Source: an archaeon
Lineage (GTDB): Archaea > Iainarchaeota > Iainarchaeia > Iainarchaeales > Iainarchaeaceae
Assembly: GCA_005239615.1 (NCBI GenBank)
Contig: SBBR01000056.1
Span: 1-9,442 of the forward strand
DNA length: 9,442 bases
Direction of reading: 5' to 3'
Below are positions 1 to 7,185 of this stretch, piece by piece (within the stretch, counting starts at the first letter, position 1; every line of letters begins with the position of its first letter). The position numbers and the translations under genes are program-made. The notes under the pieces were generated by a model. That model did not search any database and was not told the DNA's origin. It was given only the letters and a program-made list of their open reading frames with translations.

Positions 1-2
1 GC

Positions 3-1163
3 AACTACGGCAGCTGCTGCAGCGTGAGCCTCTCCACATCAGAAGTTGACGTTCCCGAGGACAGCAGGGTTGCCAAAACAGTGACAATCAGGAACAACGG
101 CGACCGCCAATTCAGGGTCGACTCTGTTGTCGTTAGCGAGGTCAACTCTTACTTCAGGGCAAACGTTGACAGGAAGCCTTCCAGCGTCGCGCCTTACAGC
201 AGCGAGGAAATCCTCCTTTCAATAAGCTCAGAGGTTGTCGACAGCGACAAGGGCGGTGATGTAAGGGTTACAGTCTCGGGGAGGTTCAGCGACGGAAGGT
301 ACTGCTCGGGCTCGGCGATTTATTCGACATTCAGGGCTACCGTACGCGACTCATCCTCAGGCATAGGGTACGGCTACGGCACGGGCAGCACTTATGGAAG
401 CGGCTCAGGGGCAGGCGGCGCAGCCACACCAGCAATCGACATTGACTTCTCCAGCGACAGCATCACACTCAAGGTCGATGAATCGAAGAACATAACCGCA
501 ACGCTCAGGAACAACTCGCCAAGCAGGCAGTGTCTCGACCTCAAGGCAGCCAGCGCAAGGGCGTTCGACGCCTCGCTCTCCAAGACCAACCTCTGCCTCA
601 ACGCAGACTCGAGTGAAGGTATTACAATGACAATCAGGGGCAAGGCAGCTGGCAGTGGCAGCGCCGAGCTCACAGCATCCTATGCCGGCAACACCAAGAC
701 AAGGTTTGTTGAGGTGGAAGTGCAGGGCACGCCAGAGCCTTTTGTGGAGGTGCTTGCAACGGAAATGCCCTCGCATGACAATGATTACAGGCTTACTCTC
801 GAGAATGCGGGTGATGACCTCTCGAACGTTTCAATAGTGGTTTCGGGCGCACCAGATGGAGTGGAGTTCGAGAGCCTCTCAAAGGCGCTTTGGAGAACAG
901 GGGAGAGCATCACAATCACCGCTTTCCCTGAAAGCTCCTTCAGCGGCAAAGCCAGTGCAATCGTGAAAGTGGCTGCAAGGGTCGGGGAAAAGGACGCAAG
1001 CAAGGAAGTGCCATTAGAGTTCGGGGTGGAAAAGAGGCCACAGGCAGACGCTGGCGCGACAGGCTTTGTCAGCCTCGCAACGACAGTTGGAATGGCAATC
1101 GGCCTCGTGATACTCGTCGCCTTGGCCGTGCTAGGGATACTTTCGCTCATCACGAAGAAATGA
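3..1163 (+). CDS. Ig-like repeat surface protein with C-terminal membrane anchor (5' partial)
   Basis: The frame is already open at the left edge (reading N-Y-G-S-C-C-S before the GTG at 24), so this is the C-terminal 386 residues of a longer protein and the GTG is probably an internal valine. Counting from that GTG: a beta-rich Ig-like domain at about 1-108, a Gly/Ser/Tyr linker at 112-136 (GYGYGTGSTYGSGSG), a second Ig-like domain at about 137-235 with a cysteine pair (C170, C191), a third at about 238-337, then one hydrophobic helix at about 350-376 ending in Lys-Lys. Sequons NNS, NIT and NVS lie in the outer part. This is the layout of COG1470/NEW3-type archaeal membrane proteins: extracytoplasmic stalk, single anchor, almost no cytoplasmic part. 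It precedes the three-gene operon of related proteins but is separated from it by 315 bases and a promoter. No enzymatic motif is seen; a structural or binding role at the cell surface is inference. Confidence 0.85.
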   Translation, partial: NYGSCCSVSLSTSEVDVPEDSRVAKTVTIRNNGDRQFRVDSVVVSEVNSYFRANVDRKPSSVAPYSSEEILLSISSEVVDSDKGGDVRVTVSGRFSDGRYCSGSAIYSTFRATVRDSSSGIGYGYGTGSTYGSGSGAGGAATPAIDIDFSSDSITLKVDESKNITATLRNNSPSRQCLDLKAASARAFDASLSKTNLCLNADSSEGITMTIRGKAAGSGSAELTASYAGNTKTRFVEVEVQGTPEPFVEVLATEMPSHDNDYRLTLENAGDDLSNVSIVVSGAPDGVEFESLSKALWRTGESITITAFPESSFSGKASAIVKVAARVGEKDASKEVPLEFGVEKRPQADAGATGFVSLATTVGMAIGLVILVALAVLGILSLITKK

Positions 1164-1224
1164 GGGGTCTCCAACCGTCAAAATAAATACCCCCCATAAA
1201 AGGCCTACACAGTCTATTGCCAAA

Positions 1225-1264
1225 TTGCTGTCTATTGCTTATCCCTGACCAAAGCAAACAGCAA
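1225..1264. repeat. Long imperfect stem-loop
   Basis: TTGCTGT (1225-1231) is complementary to ACAGCAA (1258-1264), and directly inside it TTGCTT (1235-1240) is complementary to AAGCAA (1252-1257). Together they give a 13-bp stem with a 3-base CTA bulge on the 5' side and an 11-base loop. It lies 62 bases after the stop of the upstream gene. It could be a 3'-end RNA structure of that gene or part of a small RNA; no run of T follows it directly on the plus strand. Confidence 0.6.
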
Positions 1265-1284
1265 AAATGGCAGGCGGCATATCG

Positions 1285-1309
1285 AAAAAGCCCGTGAAAT
1301 CGGCCGGGC
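1285..1309 (-). terminator. Hairpin followed by T5 on the minus strand
   Basis: On the minus strand GCCCG, a 10-base spacer and CGGGC are followed at once by TTTTT (plus strand AAAAAGCCCG 1285-1294 with CGGGC 1305-1309). The stem is only 5 bp, so this is terminator-like rather than a sure terminator. It would stop antisense transcription leaving the operon promoter region. Chance occurrence in a hairpin-rich stretch is possible. Confidence 0.3.
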
Positions 1310-1329
1310 AAAGTAGGCTTAAATCCCTT

Positions 1330-1352
1330 AAAAGCCACGGAAAGTGGCTTTT
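1330..1352. promoter_or_regulatory. Perfect 9-bp inverted repeat upstream of operon TATA box
   Basis: AAAAGCCAC (1330-1338) and GTGGCTTTT (1344-1352) form a perfect 9-bp inverted repeat around GGAAA. It lies 16 bases upstream of the TATA box at 1369, where archaeal activators or dimeric repressors often bind. It also has the shape of a hairpin ending in TTTT, so it could instead end a transcript coming from the left. A competing arm, GGCTT at 1316-1320, can pair with AAGCC at 1332-1336, which allows two exclusive folds if the region is transcribed. Confidence 0.5.
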
Positions 1353-1368
1353 CCAGAGGTTAAGAAGG

Positions 1369-1376
1369 TTTATATA
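1369..1376 (+). promoter_or_regulatory. TATA box (TTTATATA) of the surface-protein operon
   Basis: The sequence GAAGG-TTTATATA-CC matches the archaeal TATA consensus, with a purine-rich stretch in the BRE position. Transcription would begin about 25 bases downstream, near 1400, leaving a 5' leader of roughly 80 bases before the ATG at 1479. It is the strongest promoter match on the plus strand in the window. Confidence 0.65.
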
Positions 1377-1447
1377 CCACCTGGCACCATATAATATAAC
1401 AAAGTTGAGTGAATAAGTTAACATATCGTTGTCTGGGGAAGTCCAAG

Positions 1448-1455
1448 TTTAATTA
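1448..1455 (+). promoter_or_regulatory. Possible second, proximal TATA-like element (TTTAATTA)
   Basis: TTTAATTA is centred about 27 bases before the ATG at 1479, the spacing expected for a leaderless archaeal mRNA. It is a poorer match than the upstream box. If used, the operon would have both a leadered and a leaderless transcript. Confidence 0.3.
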
Positions 1456-1478
1456 GATTTCAAGTATCGGGTGGTTTA

Positions 1479-2399
1479 ATGGGGATTTCCATGAAAGCGC
1501 TTGCACTAGCGCTCGCTATTCTTCTTGGCGGTAAGGCCATCGCATTGTCCATTGACGGGCCTTCCTACCTCAGCGTTGGGGAGACGCCGCAGGACTACTC
1601 ATTTTTCATTGAGAATTCATCTTCATCCAGAAAACAGCTCGACGTATCTCTTGTGGCGCCTGGCAGGCAAGAGTTCGTTTCGAAGCCTAAATCAATAGGC
1701 CCGAAAAGCAAAGGCGAGGTAAGGCTCAGGTTCTTCCCGGAAAGTGCGTTCAAGGGCACCTCCTACACCGCAAAAATAGCCGCCAACCTCGGCAGCGAGA
1801 ACGTGGTGAAAAACCTCACAATAAGCTACGCAAGCGACGATGAAGATAGGTGCACAGTTGAATTGAAGCCAAAGGAGCCGCTCATAAATGGTAAGGAAGG
1901 CACCGGGAAAAATGCCATCAGCGTTGCCTTCGCTGCGAAGAACGCCTCATACAAACCCAAGAAACTCACTCTTACTGAAATGAAGGGCGGCCCGCAGGAC
2001 TGGAGGGCAATGGCAGGCGGGAACGGCAAAGCCGAGCAGGGCATCAACGTAGGCAATGGTGCCGGGAATGAAGCGTTAGCAGAGTTTGGAATCGGGGGTT
2101 TTGAGGAAAGGGCATTCGTGATTTGGGTAGAGGGACAGTCCGCTTTTGACGGCGAGCTGGAGTTCATTTTCGACTGCGCCGGAGAAAAAATCAGCGTCAG
2201 GCAGGAAGTCAGCGCCAGCGAGGCTGAAGACAAGGGCAACGGCACTGACATGCTCTCCGGCTTCGCGGTAGTGCTGCAGGACATCGGCTCAAAGGACTTC
2301 GAGTTCGCGCTGAACGCATTCCTCGTGATAATCGCGGCTGTGCTGCTCATTGCTTTCATTGCAAGGCTTGTGCACTTCGTGAACAGGAGAAACAGGTGA
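1479..2399 (+). CDS. Secreted, membrane-anchored two-domain Ig-like protein
   Basis: 306 residues. A short basic N-terminus and hydrophobic core (MKALALALAILLGG, residues 5-18) look like a signal peptide. The mature part has a first beta-sandwich domain at about 24-118 and a second at about 122-245 carrying the only cysteines (C125, C233), which could be bonded. A membrane helix lies at about 277-298, followed by the basic tail NRRNR. Four sequons (N46, N112, N155, N254) fit an extracytoplasmic location. The ATG at 1479 follows GGGTGGT (1469-1475), a possible Shine-Dalgarno. An in-frame ATG at 1491, behind GGGG, would give a more compact signal peptide, so the start could be 12 bases later. 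The stretch FFPESAFKG (85-93) recurs as AFPESSFSG in the partial gene to the left, showing shared ancestry. It is the first gene of a three-gene operon; the next ATG is 4 bases after the stop. Function unknown; probably the smallest member of a surface protein set. Confidence 0.88.
   Translation: MGISMKALALALAILLGGKAIALSIDGPSYLSVGETPQDYSFFIENSSSSRKQLDVSLVAPGRQEFVSKPKSIGPKSKGEVRLRFFPESAFKGTSYTAKIAANLGSENVVKNLTISYASDDEDRCTVELKPKEPLINGKEGTGKNAISVAFAAKNASYKPKKLTLTEMKGGPQDWRAMAGGNGKAEQGINVGNGAGNEALAEFGIGGFEERAFVIWVEGQSAFDGELEFIFDCAGEKISVRQEVSASEAEDKGNGTDMLSGFAVVLQDIGSKDFEFALNAFLVIIAAVLLIAFIARLVHFVNRRNR
2395..2399 (+). promoter_or_regulatory. Ribosome binding site GGTGA overlapping the upstream stop
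   Basis: GGTGA, the typical archaeal Shine-Dalgarno form, contains the TGA stop of the preceding gene and sits 4 bases before the ATG at 2404. It supports this start over in-frame ATGs further in, and implies translational coupling. Confidence 0.6.
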
Positions 2400-2403
2400 A
2401 AGG

Positions 2404-4722
2404 ATGAAAACAACTTCAAGGGCTGGCAAGGGAATGGCGAAAATGGATAGGGCAGTGGCGGGCATTATGGAAAACAATGTACTTTCTTGGGCGGCGAAAT
2501 CTGTGGCCATTGTTTGCGCTGTTGCGTTGGCGCTCATCTTTTTCCCAGCGCACGCTTTTGCTGCTGAGGCGCCTGTTCTCGTGGCGATACCTGACATCAC
2601 AATTCAGAAGAACTCGGCAGCCCTAGTGAAGTTCATTAACCTGAGGCAGTACGCAAGCGACGCCGCCAATTCTCCCGACACGCTCGCGTACGAAATTGCC
2701 GGCCAGTCGAACCCTGAACTGATAGATTGCTTCCTACAGGACACTTACTTCATCAGCTGCAAGGCTCCTGCAAAGGATGGCACTGGCGCAAATGAGATAA
2801 CCGTGAGGGCTATGAATTCCTTTGGCTTGGGAGATGCGGACACCTTCAGCTTTAATGTCAGGGATTCCACAACTGCCGCGGGGCAGCAGCCCAGCACTTC
2901 ATTCTCGCTTGACATGGGCACTCTTGCATTGGAAGCGGGCCAGACAACAGGGGTAATGGTAACTGTCAGGAACAACACCGACGCTGAAACATGCTATACA
3001 ATTGCGGCGGTTTTCGGTGGCGAGGAAAGAAGGCAATTCTATGCCCAGCCGTCGCAAAAAAGCTTCTGCCTCGATGCGGGCGAGGAGACAAGTGTTTGGG
3101 TAACAATCACTGCCCTCAGGAATGCGCTTGCGGGCACCCATATTATAGGCTTTAGCCTCGGCAGCACAGATTTTTCCGAAACGAAGACCCTGCTTGTAAG
3201 GGTAGTGAACACTAGCGAACAGGTCGCAATTGAAAGGGCAGGCAGTTACTACATTTGCAATGAGCCTTTCCTCCAGAAGCTCAGGCTCAGGGTGACAAAC
3301 AACACCGGAAGCAGGAAGGAAATAACCCTCAGCACCCAGCACGAGCTATTCCTGCCGAGGTTCGAGTTCCCGCGCATCTCCGTCAACGCTGGTTCGTTGG
3401 AGGAGGCGGACATGGAACTGCACGTCAACGAAACCACTGCAACGGGCGACTACAAGGTGCAGGTGAGGGCAAATTATGACAACACTTTCGTGCAGAGGGA
3501 GGTCGCGTTCAGACTGGTGGAATGCGCGAAGAACTACTTTGACCTTTCTGTGAGCCCGGAGAGGAGGGCTATAATGAGGGGCGAGTCCAGAAACTTCACA
3601 ATTAGGCTCGTGAGCCTGAGCGACACCGACCAAATAGTCGAGCTTGGCGCTGATGGGAACGTTTCAGTGCAGCTTGAAAGGGCAAGCGTCCTCTTGCCGG
3701 CAAACGGCAGCAGGGAAGTCGTGATGAGGGCATCCACGGCCACTGAACAGGGCTTTGGCTTGCACGATGTGAAGGTCTACGCGTGGAACCAGCATGAGGA
3801 GGAACAGGAAACCGTTAAGGTAGAAGTGGGCGGCGAGCACTCTGTCGCCCTGAGCGTGAAGGCCAACGACCTCGAAGTGAGGCAGGGCTCCGCGAGCAGC
3901 AGGCAGGTGTTCGAGGTCACGGTCGAGAATAAGGGCGCATTCACGGAAGACGTGAGGCTTGCGGTCGACAGGCCGATTCTAGGCATGAACGTGGAAGTGT
4001 CAGACCCCTCTATAAGGCTCACAAAGGGCGAGGGCAGGAAAGTGCATGTGTTCGTGGTTCCCGGCCCCGAGGCTGAAAAAGGGAAGTACTCAACCACGCT
4101 CAGGGCAACCTATGGTGGAAAGGAAGCAAGGCTGGGTCTAAGGTTCAGGGTACTGGAGGCAACTGAAAGGCCGGGCTTTGGCAGCCTTGAAATGACCAGT
4201 TATCCGACTGAATTAGAGCTGGTTGCTGGCAAGGAAAAACTTGTCCAGTTCGTGGTCACTAACCCCAACACATCAGCGGCTGAAAACGTGAAGCTTAGGA
4301 TGACAGGGCTCGGAGATGATGTATCCTTCCTGCCGCAGGGCGTTGGCAACATTGGCGCGGGAAAGAGCGCAACAGTTACCGCCAAGGTATTCGCTCAACC
4401 GGATGCGGTAACCGCCACTTACTTCACGAAGCTCGAGGCCACAGCCGACGGGCGCACGGTTTCCAAGGACATCACGATTAAAGTCAGGGCAAACAATAGG
4501 GCAGGGGCTGAAAAAGCGGAAACAGGCGTAAATGGGAAGGGCATTGATGGTGCGAGTGATGGTGGCATGGGGAAGGATGGCACAGCCGGTTTGGTGGCCC
4601 TTGGCTCCTCAGGCACGCTTTTCCTAGCAGGGGCAGCTATTATAATCCTTCTCGCTGCAATAATATTGGTCGTGACACTACTTGATAGTGGCAAATCAAA
4701 TCAAGGCGGGACGGCGGACTAA
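2404..4722 (+). CDS. Surface protein with cadherin-like and five Ig-like domains, C-terminal membrane anchor
   Basis: 772 residues. After about 30 residues comes a hydrophobic segment (31-49) ending in AHAFAAEA, a good signal-peptidase-like site near residue 53. Residues 57-153 look like the cadherin/Ig-type domain found in archaeal and bacterial tandem repeats (start PVLVAIPDITIQKNS, later ITVRAMNSFGLGDADTFSF). Ig-like NEW3-type domains follow at about 165-270, 272-374, 376-476, 477-584 and 592-696. Then comes a Gly-rich linker (about 700-735), a membrane helix (737-759) and a 13-residue polar tail. Candidate disulfides are C109/C119, C197/C222 and C285/C374; the later domains lack cysteine. 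Eight sequons lie in the outer part. The C197/C222 domain resembles the second domain of the partial gene at the left edge (cysteine about 21-25 residues before C-L-[DN]-A). ATG 2404 is chosen for its GGTGA; a start at 2467 (MENN) would still keep the whole signal peptide. It is the middle gene of the operon. A binding or scaffold role is inference; no catalytic motif is seen. Confidence 0.88.
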   Translation: MKTTSRAGKGMAKMDRAVAGIMENNVLSWAAKSVAIVCAVALALIFFPAHAFAAEAPVLVAIPDITIQKNSAALVKFINLRQYASDAANSPDTLAYEIAGQSNPELIDCFLQDTYFISCKAPAKDGTGANEITVRAMNSFGLGDADTFSFNVRDSTTAAGQQPSTSFSLDMGTLALEAGQTTGVMVTVRNNTDAETCYTIAAVFGGEERRQFYAQPSQKSFCLDAGEETSVWVTITALRNALAGTHIIGFSLGSTDFSETKTLLVRVVNTSEQVAIERAGSYYICNEPFLQKLRLRVTNNTGSRKEITLSTQHELFLPRFEFPRISVNAGSLEEADMELHVNETTATGDYKVQVRANYDNTFVQREVAFRLVECAKNYFDLSVSPERRAIMRGESRNFTIRLVSLSDTDQIVELGADGNVSVQLERASVLLPANGSREVVMRASTATEQGFGLHDVKVYAWNQHEEEQETVKVEVGGEHSVALSVKANDLEVRQGSASSRQVFEVTVENKGAFTEDVRLAVDRPILGMNVEVSDPSIRLTKGEGRKVHVFVVPGPEAEKGKYSTTLRATYGGKEARLGLRFRVLEATERPGFGSLEMTSYPTELELVAGKEKLVQFVVTNPNTSAAENVKLRMTGLGDDVSFLPQGVGNIGAGKSATVTAKVFAQPDAVTATYFTKLEATADGRTVSKDITIKVRANNRAGAEKAETGVNGKGIDGASDGGMGKDGTAGLVALGSSGTLFLAGAAIIILLAAIILVVTLLDSGKSNQGGTAD

Positions 4723-4723
4723 A

Positions 4724-7159
4724 ATGCCCGAGGACAATAATAACACTATACCCCGACAATACTTTTCCAGAGGCGCGAACCATGCAAGCAGGTCTGCACC
4801 GTGGCAAGCCCTTCTGACTCCGGCAATTTTTTTCCTGGTTGTTTTCGCGGCTGATGCAGGCGCTGTAGTGCTGAACGGCTCCTGCTCCATGGCCTCAACC
4901 CAGTGCGAGCTCTCAACAAGCTACCTCCAGCTCTGTAACCATGATGGCACCACCAACACCTACAGGATAAGCATGGCCACCGATGGCGGGAACGGCCTCT
5001 TCAGCGTTGTGCCAGAAGAAGCATTCCTCAGAGCAGGCGAGTGCACAGACGTCAAAGTGTTCTCTGTGTCAGAGTGCTATGCAAGTCCCGGAAAGTTCAC
5101 TGCCAAGGTCGTGGTAGAGGGGGACGAAGAGAAAATCACAAAGGACTGCACGCTAATCATCGAGCAGGGCCACAGCGTTGGGCTCCAGATTTCACCTCAG
5201 GAGCAGAATGCAAGCCAGTGCGAGGAAAAAATCTACGAACTCCTCTTCACGAACATTTCCACAATCCAGAACCAGAAAACCGAGAACGTGAAAATTAATG
5301 TAACAGGCCTGCCTGAAGGGTGGTACAGCCTCGACAGGAAGTCTCTCAGCGTGGAGAAAGGGAGGCCGGAAAGGGTTGTGCTGAAAGTGAAGGCGCCGTG
5401 TGAAACCTCGCTCGGCCTGCATGAATTCAGCGTGAGGGCCTCCTTAGTAAACCCGGAGTTCTATTCGGAAACTAACGGCACTTATGTCATTTCGCAGGGA
5501 CAGAACGTCAGCGTTGTCCTCCCTACTGCTGCGGAGGCGGGCGGCTTCAGGGCGTGCCAGGAGGAGAAGTCAATCGCGGTTCTAAAGGTCAGGAATGACG
5601 GTAAGAACAAGGACACTTTCAGGCTTTCACTCGCAGGCCCCGAGTTCGCGAGCCTCCAAAGCGAAAGCGTTACAATCGCGCCGGGAAAGGAGGCAGGAGT
5701 GCAGGTCAATTTCTCCCCCACCAACGAAAAAGCCGGTGACTACCCGATTGTCCTCCGCATTGAAGGCACTTCCTTCGACTACTCGACCATGCGGCAGACA
5801 ATGGTTAGGCTCGAGGACTGCTATGGCGTGGATGTAAACAAACTTGAGGGCGCAGATAAGTCCTGTGCCGAGGAAAAGCCTGTGTACAGGTTCAGAGTCC
5901 TCAACAACAGAGCAAGGCCGATAGAGCTGAAACCAAGCATGCATGGGATAAGCGCAAGGCTGGACACAGCGAAAATCTCCATCCAGCCGGGAGAGGAAAA
6001 GCGATTCGGGGTCGAACTGGATATTTCGAAGGTACCTGACAACAATGGGATAGGTGGAAAAGGAGTTGCCCGCTTCACCCTCAGGCTCGAGGCTGAGCAC
6101 TTTACATACGAGAAAAGTTTCAGCATTGAAGTGAGCGACTGCGGAAACGCCTCGCTCGACCTGTCGCGGCTGGAGCTTTGCAAGGCAGTTCAGAAAGAGG
6201 AAAGTGTTACCATTGTAAACCTTGGCACTCAGAAGCAGGAGTTCAGGTTGCAGTACTCGCCGGCATGGGTTACGGGGCCTGAAAAGGTGGAAGTGGCTTC
6301 CGGCTCAAAGGAAAAATTAAGATTAAGGGCCGAGGCACCCGAAGGGGCGACCGATGAGAACCTGGTGGTGAAGGCGGTCTCCGAAAAGGCAGAGGCTGAA
6401 GCAAAGGCCGGTATAACCTATTTGCCGAACAGGACATGCTTTGGCATTGACGTCATCCTCCCATCAGCTGAAATAGACTCCAACTCTGCAATAGGAAAAA
6501 AGTTCTCCATTTTCGTCGAAAACAATGGCAAAGTAACGCAGGAAGTGAGCCTCAGTGCCGACAGGCGGTATGTCAAGTTTGCAGACGAAACAGTCGAGGT
6601 GGGAGTAGGCTCGAGGAAGGAAGTCAATTTCTTTGTCACCCCACCATTCGACCTGGCCAAATCAGAGTCCATAACCATAACCGCAGAAACCGACAGGGGC
6701 TACAGGGCAAGCGGCAGCGTGAACCTTACTGTGAGCAACAAGGCGGGGTCTGAGGAACCATTGGAGGAGGACACAGTGATTGAGGACGCCAACGAAGGCA
6801 GCTACACGGACGCTGACTATAACGCCCAAGTGGTTGTGGCTGATAATAACAAAGGTGCCGTGGAAAAGGCGCAGTGGAATGTTGCTGCAAGAACGGGCTT
6901 CTTCAGCCTCGCAAACGTTTCAACAGGCCTGCTTGCGGGGCTCGTGGTCGTGGTCATACTTCTCATAGCCTACAGCGCTTACAAGTCAGTTGAAAAGGAA
7001 ATGCACTCGGCAAAGCAGGAGCAGGAGGCGGCAAGTAAAGCCCATCCCGAAACGACACAGGAGCTGGGGCGGAAAGAAATCCCGAGAAGGGGAAAAAGGA
7101 AAAGTCGGGGGAAAAAGATAATCAGCAGAAGACCAAAGAATTATTTGTCGGGACACTGA
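4724..7159 (+). CDS. Six-domain Ig-like surface protein with acidic linker and long basic cytoplasmic tail
   Basis: 811 residues from the ATG at 4724, one base after the preceding stop, with GGCGG (4713-4717) as a weak ribosome site. The frame is open back to a TTG at 4682, but that start would overlap the upstream gene by 41 bases and add only a polar extension. Residues 28-47 form a signal or membrane segment. Six beta-sandwich domains can be drawn at about 47-147, 150-258, 259-365, 366-472, 473-567 and 568-672. Fourteen cysteines lie mostly at domain joints (for example C366/C381 and C473/C486, preceded by Asp), suggesting disulfides that lock neighbouring repeats. About ten sequons are present. 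An acidic linker (676-700) leads to a membrane helix (about 732-753). The 58-residue tail is first Glu/Lys/Gln-rich, then strongly basic (RRGKRKSRGKK, RRPKN), and sets this protein apart from its neighbours. It is the last gene of the operon and converges on a TrmB-like gene 26 bases away. Family: COG1470/NEW3-like; precise role unknown. Confidence 0.88.
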   Translation: MPEDNNNTIPRQYFSRGANHASRSAPWQALLTPAIFFLVVFAADAGAVVLNGSCSMASTQCELSTSYLQLCNHDGTTNTYRISMATDGGNGLFSVVPEEAFLRAGECTDVKVFSVSECYASPGKFTAKVVVEGDEEKITKDCTLIIEQGHSVGLQISPQEQNASQCEEKIYELLFTNISTIQNQKTENVKINVTGLPEGWYSLDRKSLSVEKGRPERVVLKVKAPCETSLGLHEFSVRASLVNPEFYSETNGTYVISQGQNVSVVLPTAAEAGGFRACQEEKSIAVLKVRNDGKNKDTFRLSLAGPEFASLQSESVTIAPGKEAGVQVNFSPTNEKAGDYPIVLRIEGTSFDYSTMRQTMVRLEDCYGVDVNKLEGADKSCAEEKPVYRFRVLNNRARPIELKPSMHGISARLDTAKISIQPGEEKRFGVELDISKVPDNNGIGGKGVARFTLRLEAEHFTYEKSFSIEVSDCGNASLDLSRLELCKAVQKEESVTIVNLGTQKQEFRLQYSPAWVTGPEKVEVASGSKEKLRLRAEAPEGATDENLVVKAVSEKAEAEAKAGITYLPNRTCFGIDVILPSAEIDSNSAIGKKFSIFVENNGKVTQEVSLSADRRYVKFADETVEVGVGSRKEVNFFVTPPFDLAKSESITITAETDRGYRASGSVNLTVSNKAGSEEPLEEDTVIEDANEGSYTDADYNAQVVVADNNKGAVEKAQWNVAARTGFFSLANVSTGLLAGLVVVVILLIAYSAYKSVEKEMHSAKQEQEAASKAHPETTQELGRKEIPRRGKRKSRGKKIISRRPKNYLSGH

Positions 7160-7185
7160 AACAACAACATCACAAACGCCGGCCG

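Larger units (their letters stand above)
1164..1478. other. Intergenic region rich in inverted repeats, with promoter of the surface-protein operon
   Basis: No convincing gene is seen in these 315 bases. They hold a series of inverted repeats between 1225 and 1352, a 9-base direct repeat GTCTATTGC at 1212-1220 and 1230-1238, a canonical archaeal TATA box at 1369-1376 and a second AT-rich candidate at 1448-1455. A weak TATA-like stretch (AAATAAATA, about 1181-1189) lies ahead of the hairpin cluster and could in principle start a short structured transcript. Two minus-strand open frames of about 62 codons cross the area but have no start signals or recognisable content. Confidence 0.7.

Noticed and set aside
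24..26. GTG at 24 as the true start of the first gene
   Set aside because: The frame is open to the window edge, no signal peptide follows, and the first residues already look like the middle of an Ig-like domain.
1164..1195. GGGGT / ACCCC pair just after the first gene as its terminator
   Set aside because: A 5-bp stem with a 20-base loop and no following T run is too weak to call.
1826..2419. Minus-strand open frame of 197 codons opposite the 306-aa gene
   Set aside because: Serine/proline/leucine-rich translation with no domain, lying fully antisense to a well-supported gene; it is the mirror of that gene's codon pattern.
4682..4723. TTG-initiated extension of the 811-aa protein
   Set aside because: It would overlap the previous gene by 41 bases and adds only a polar stretch before the signal segment; the ATG one base after the previous stop is more natural.
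5627..6100. Minus-strand open frame of 157 codons opposite the 811-aa gene
   Set aside because: Antisense to conserved Ig-like repeats, no start signal, and another antisense frame overlaps it, as expected from codon bias.
7160..7185. GC-rich palindrome near 7178-7186 as a terminator between the convergent genes
   Set aside because: The self-complementary part is only about 6-8 bases and no T tract follows on the plus strand.
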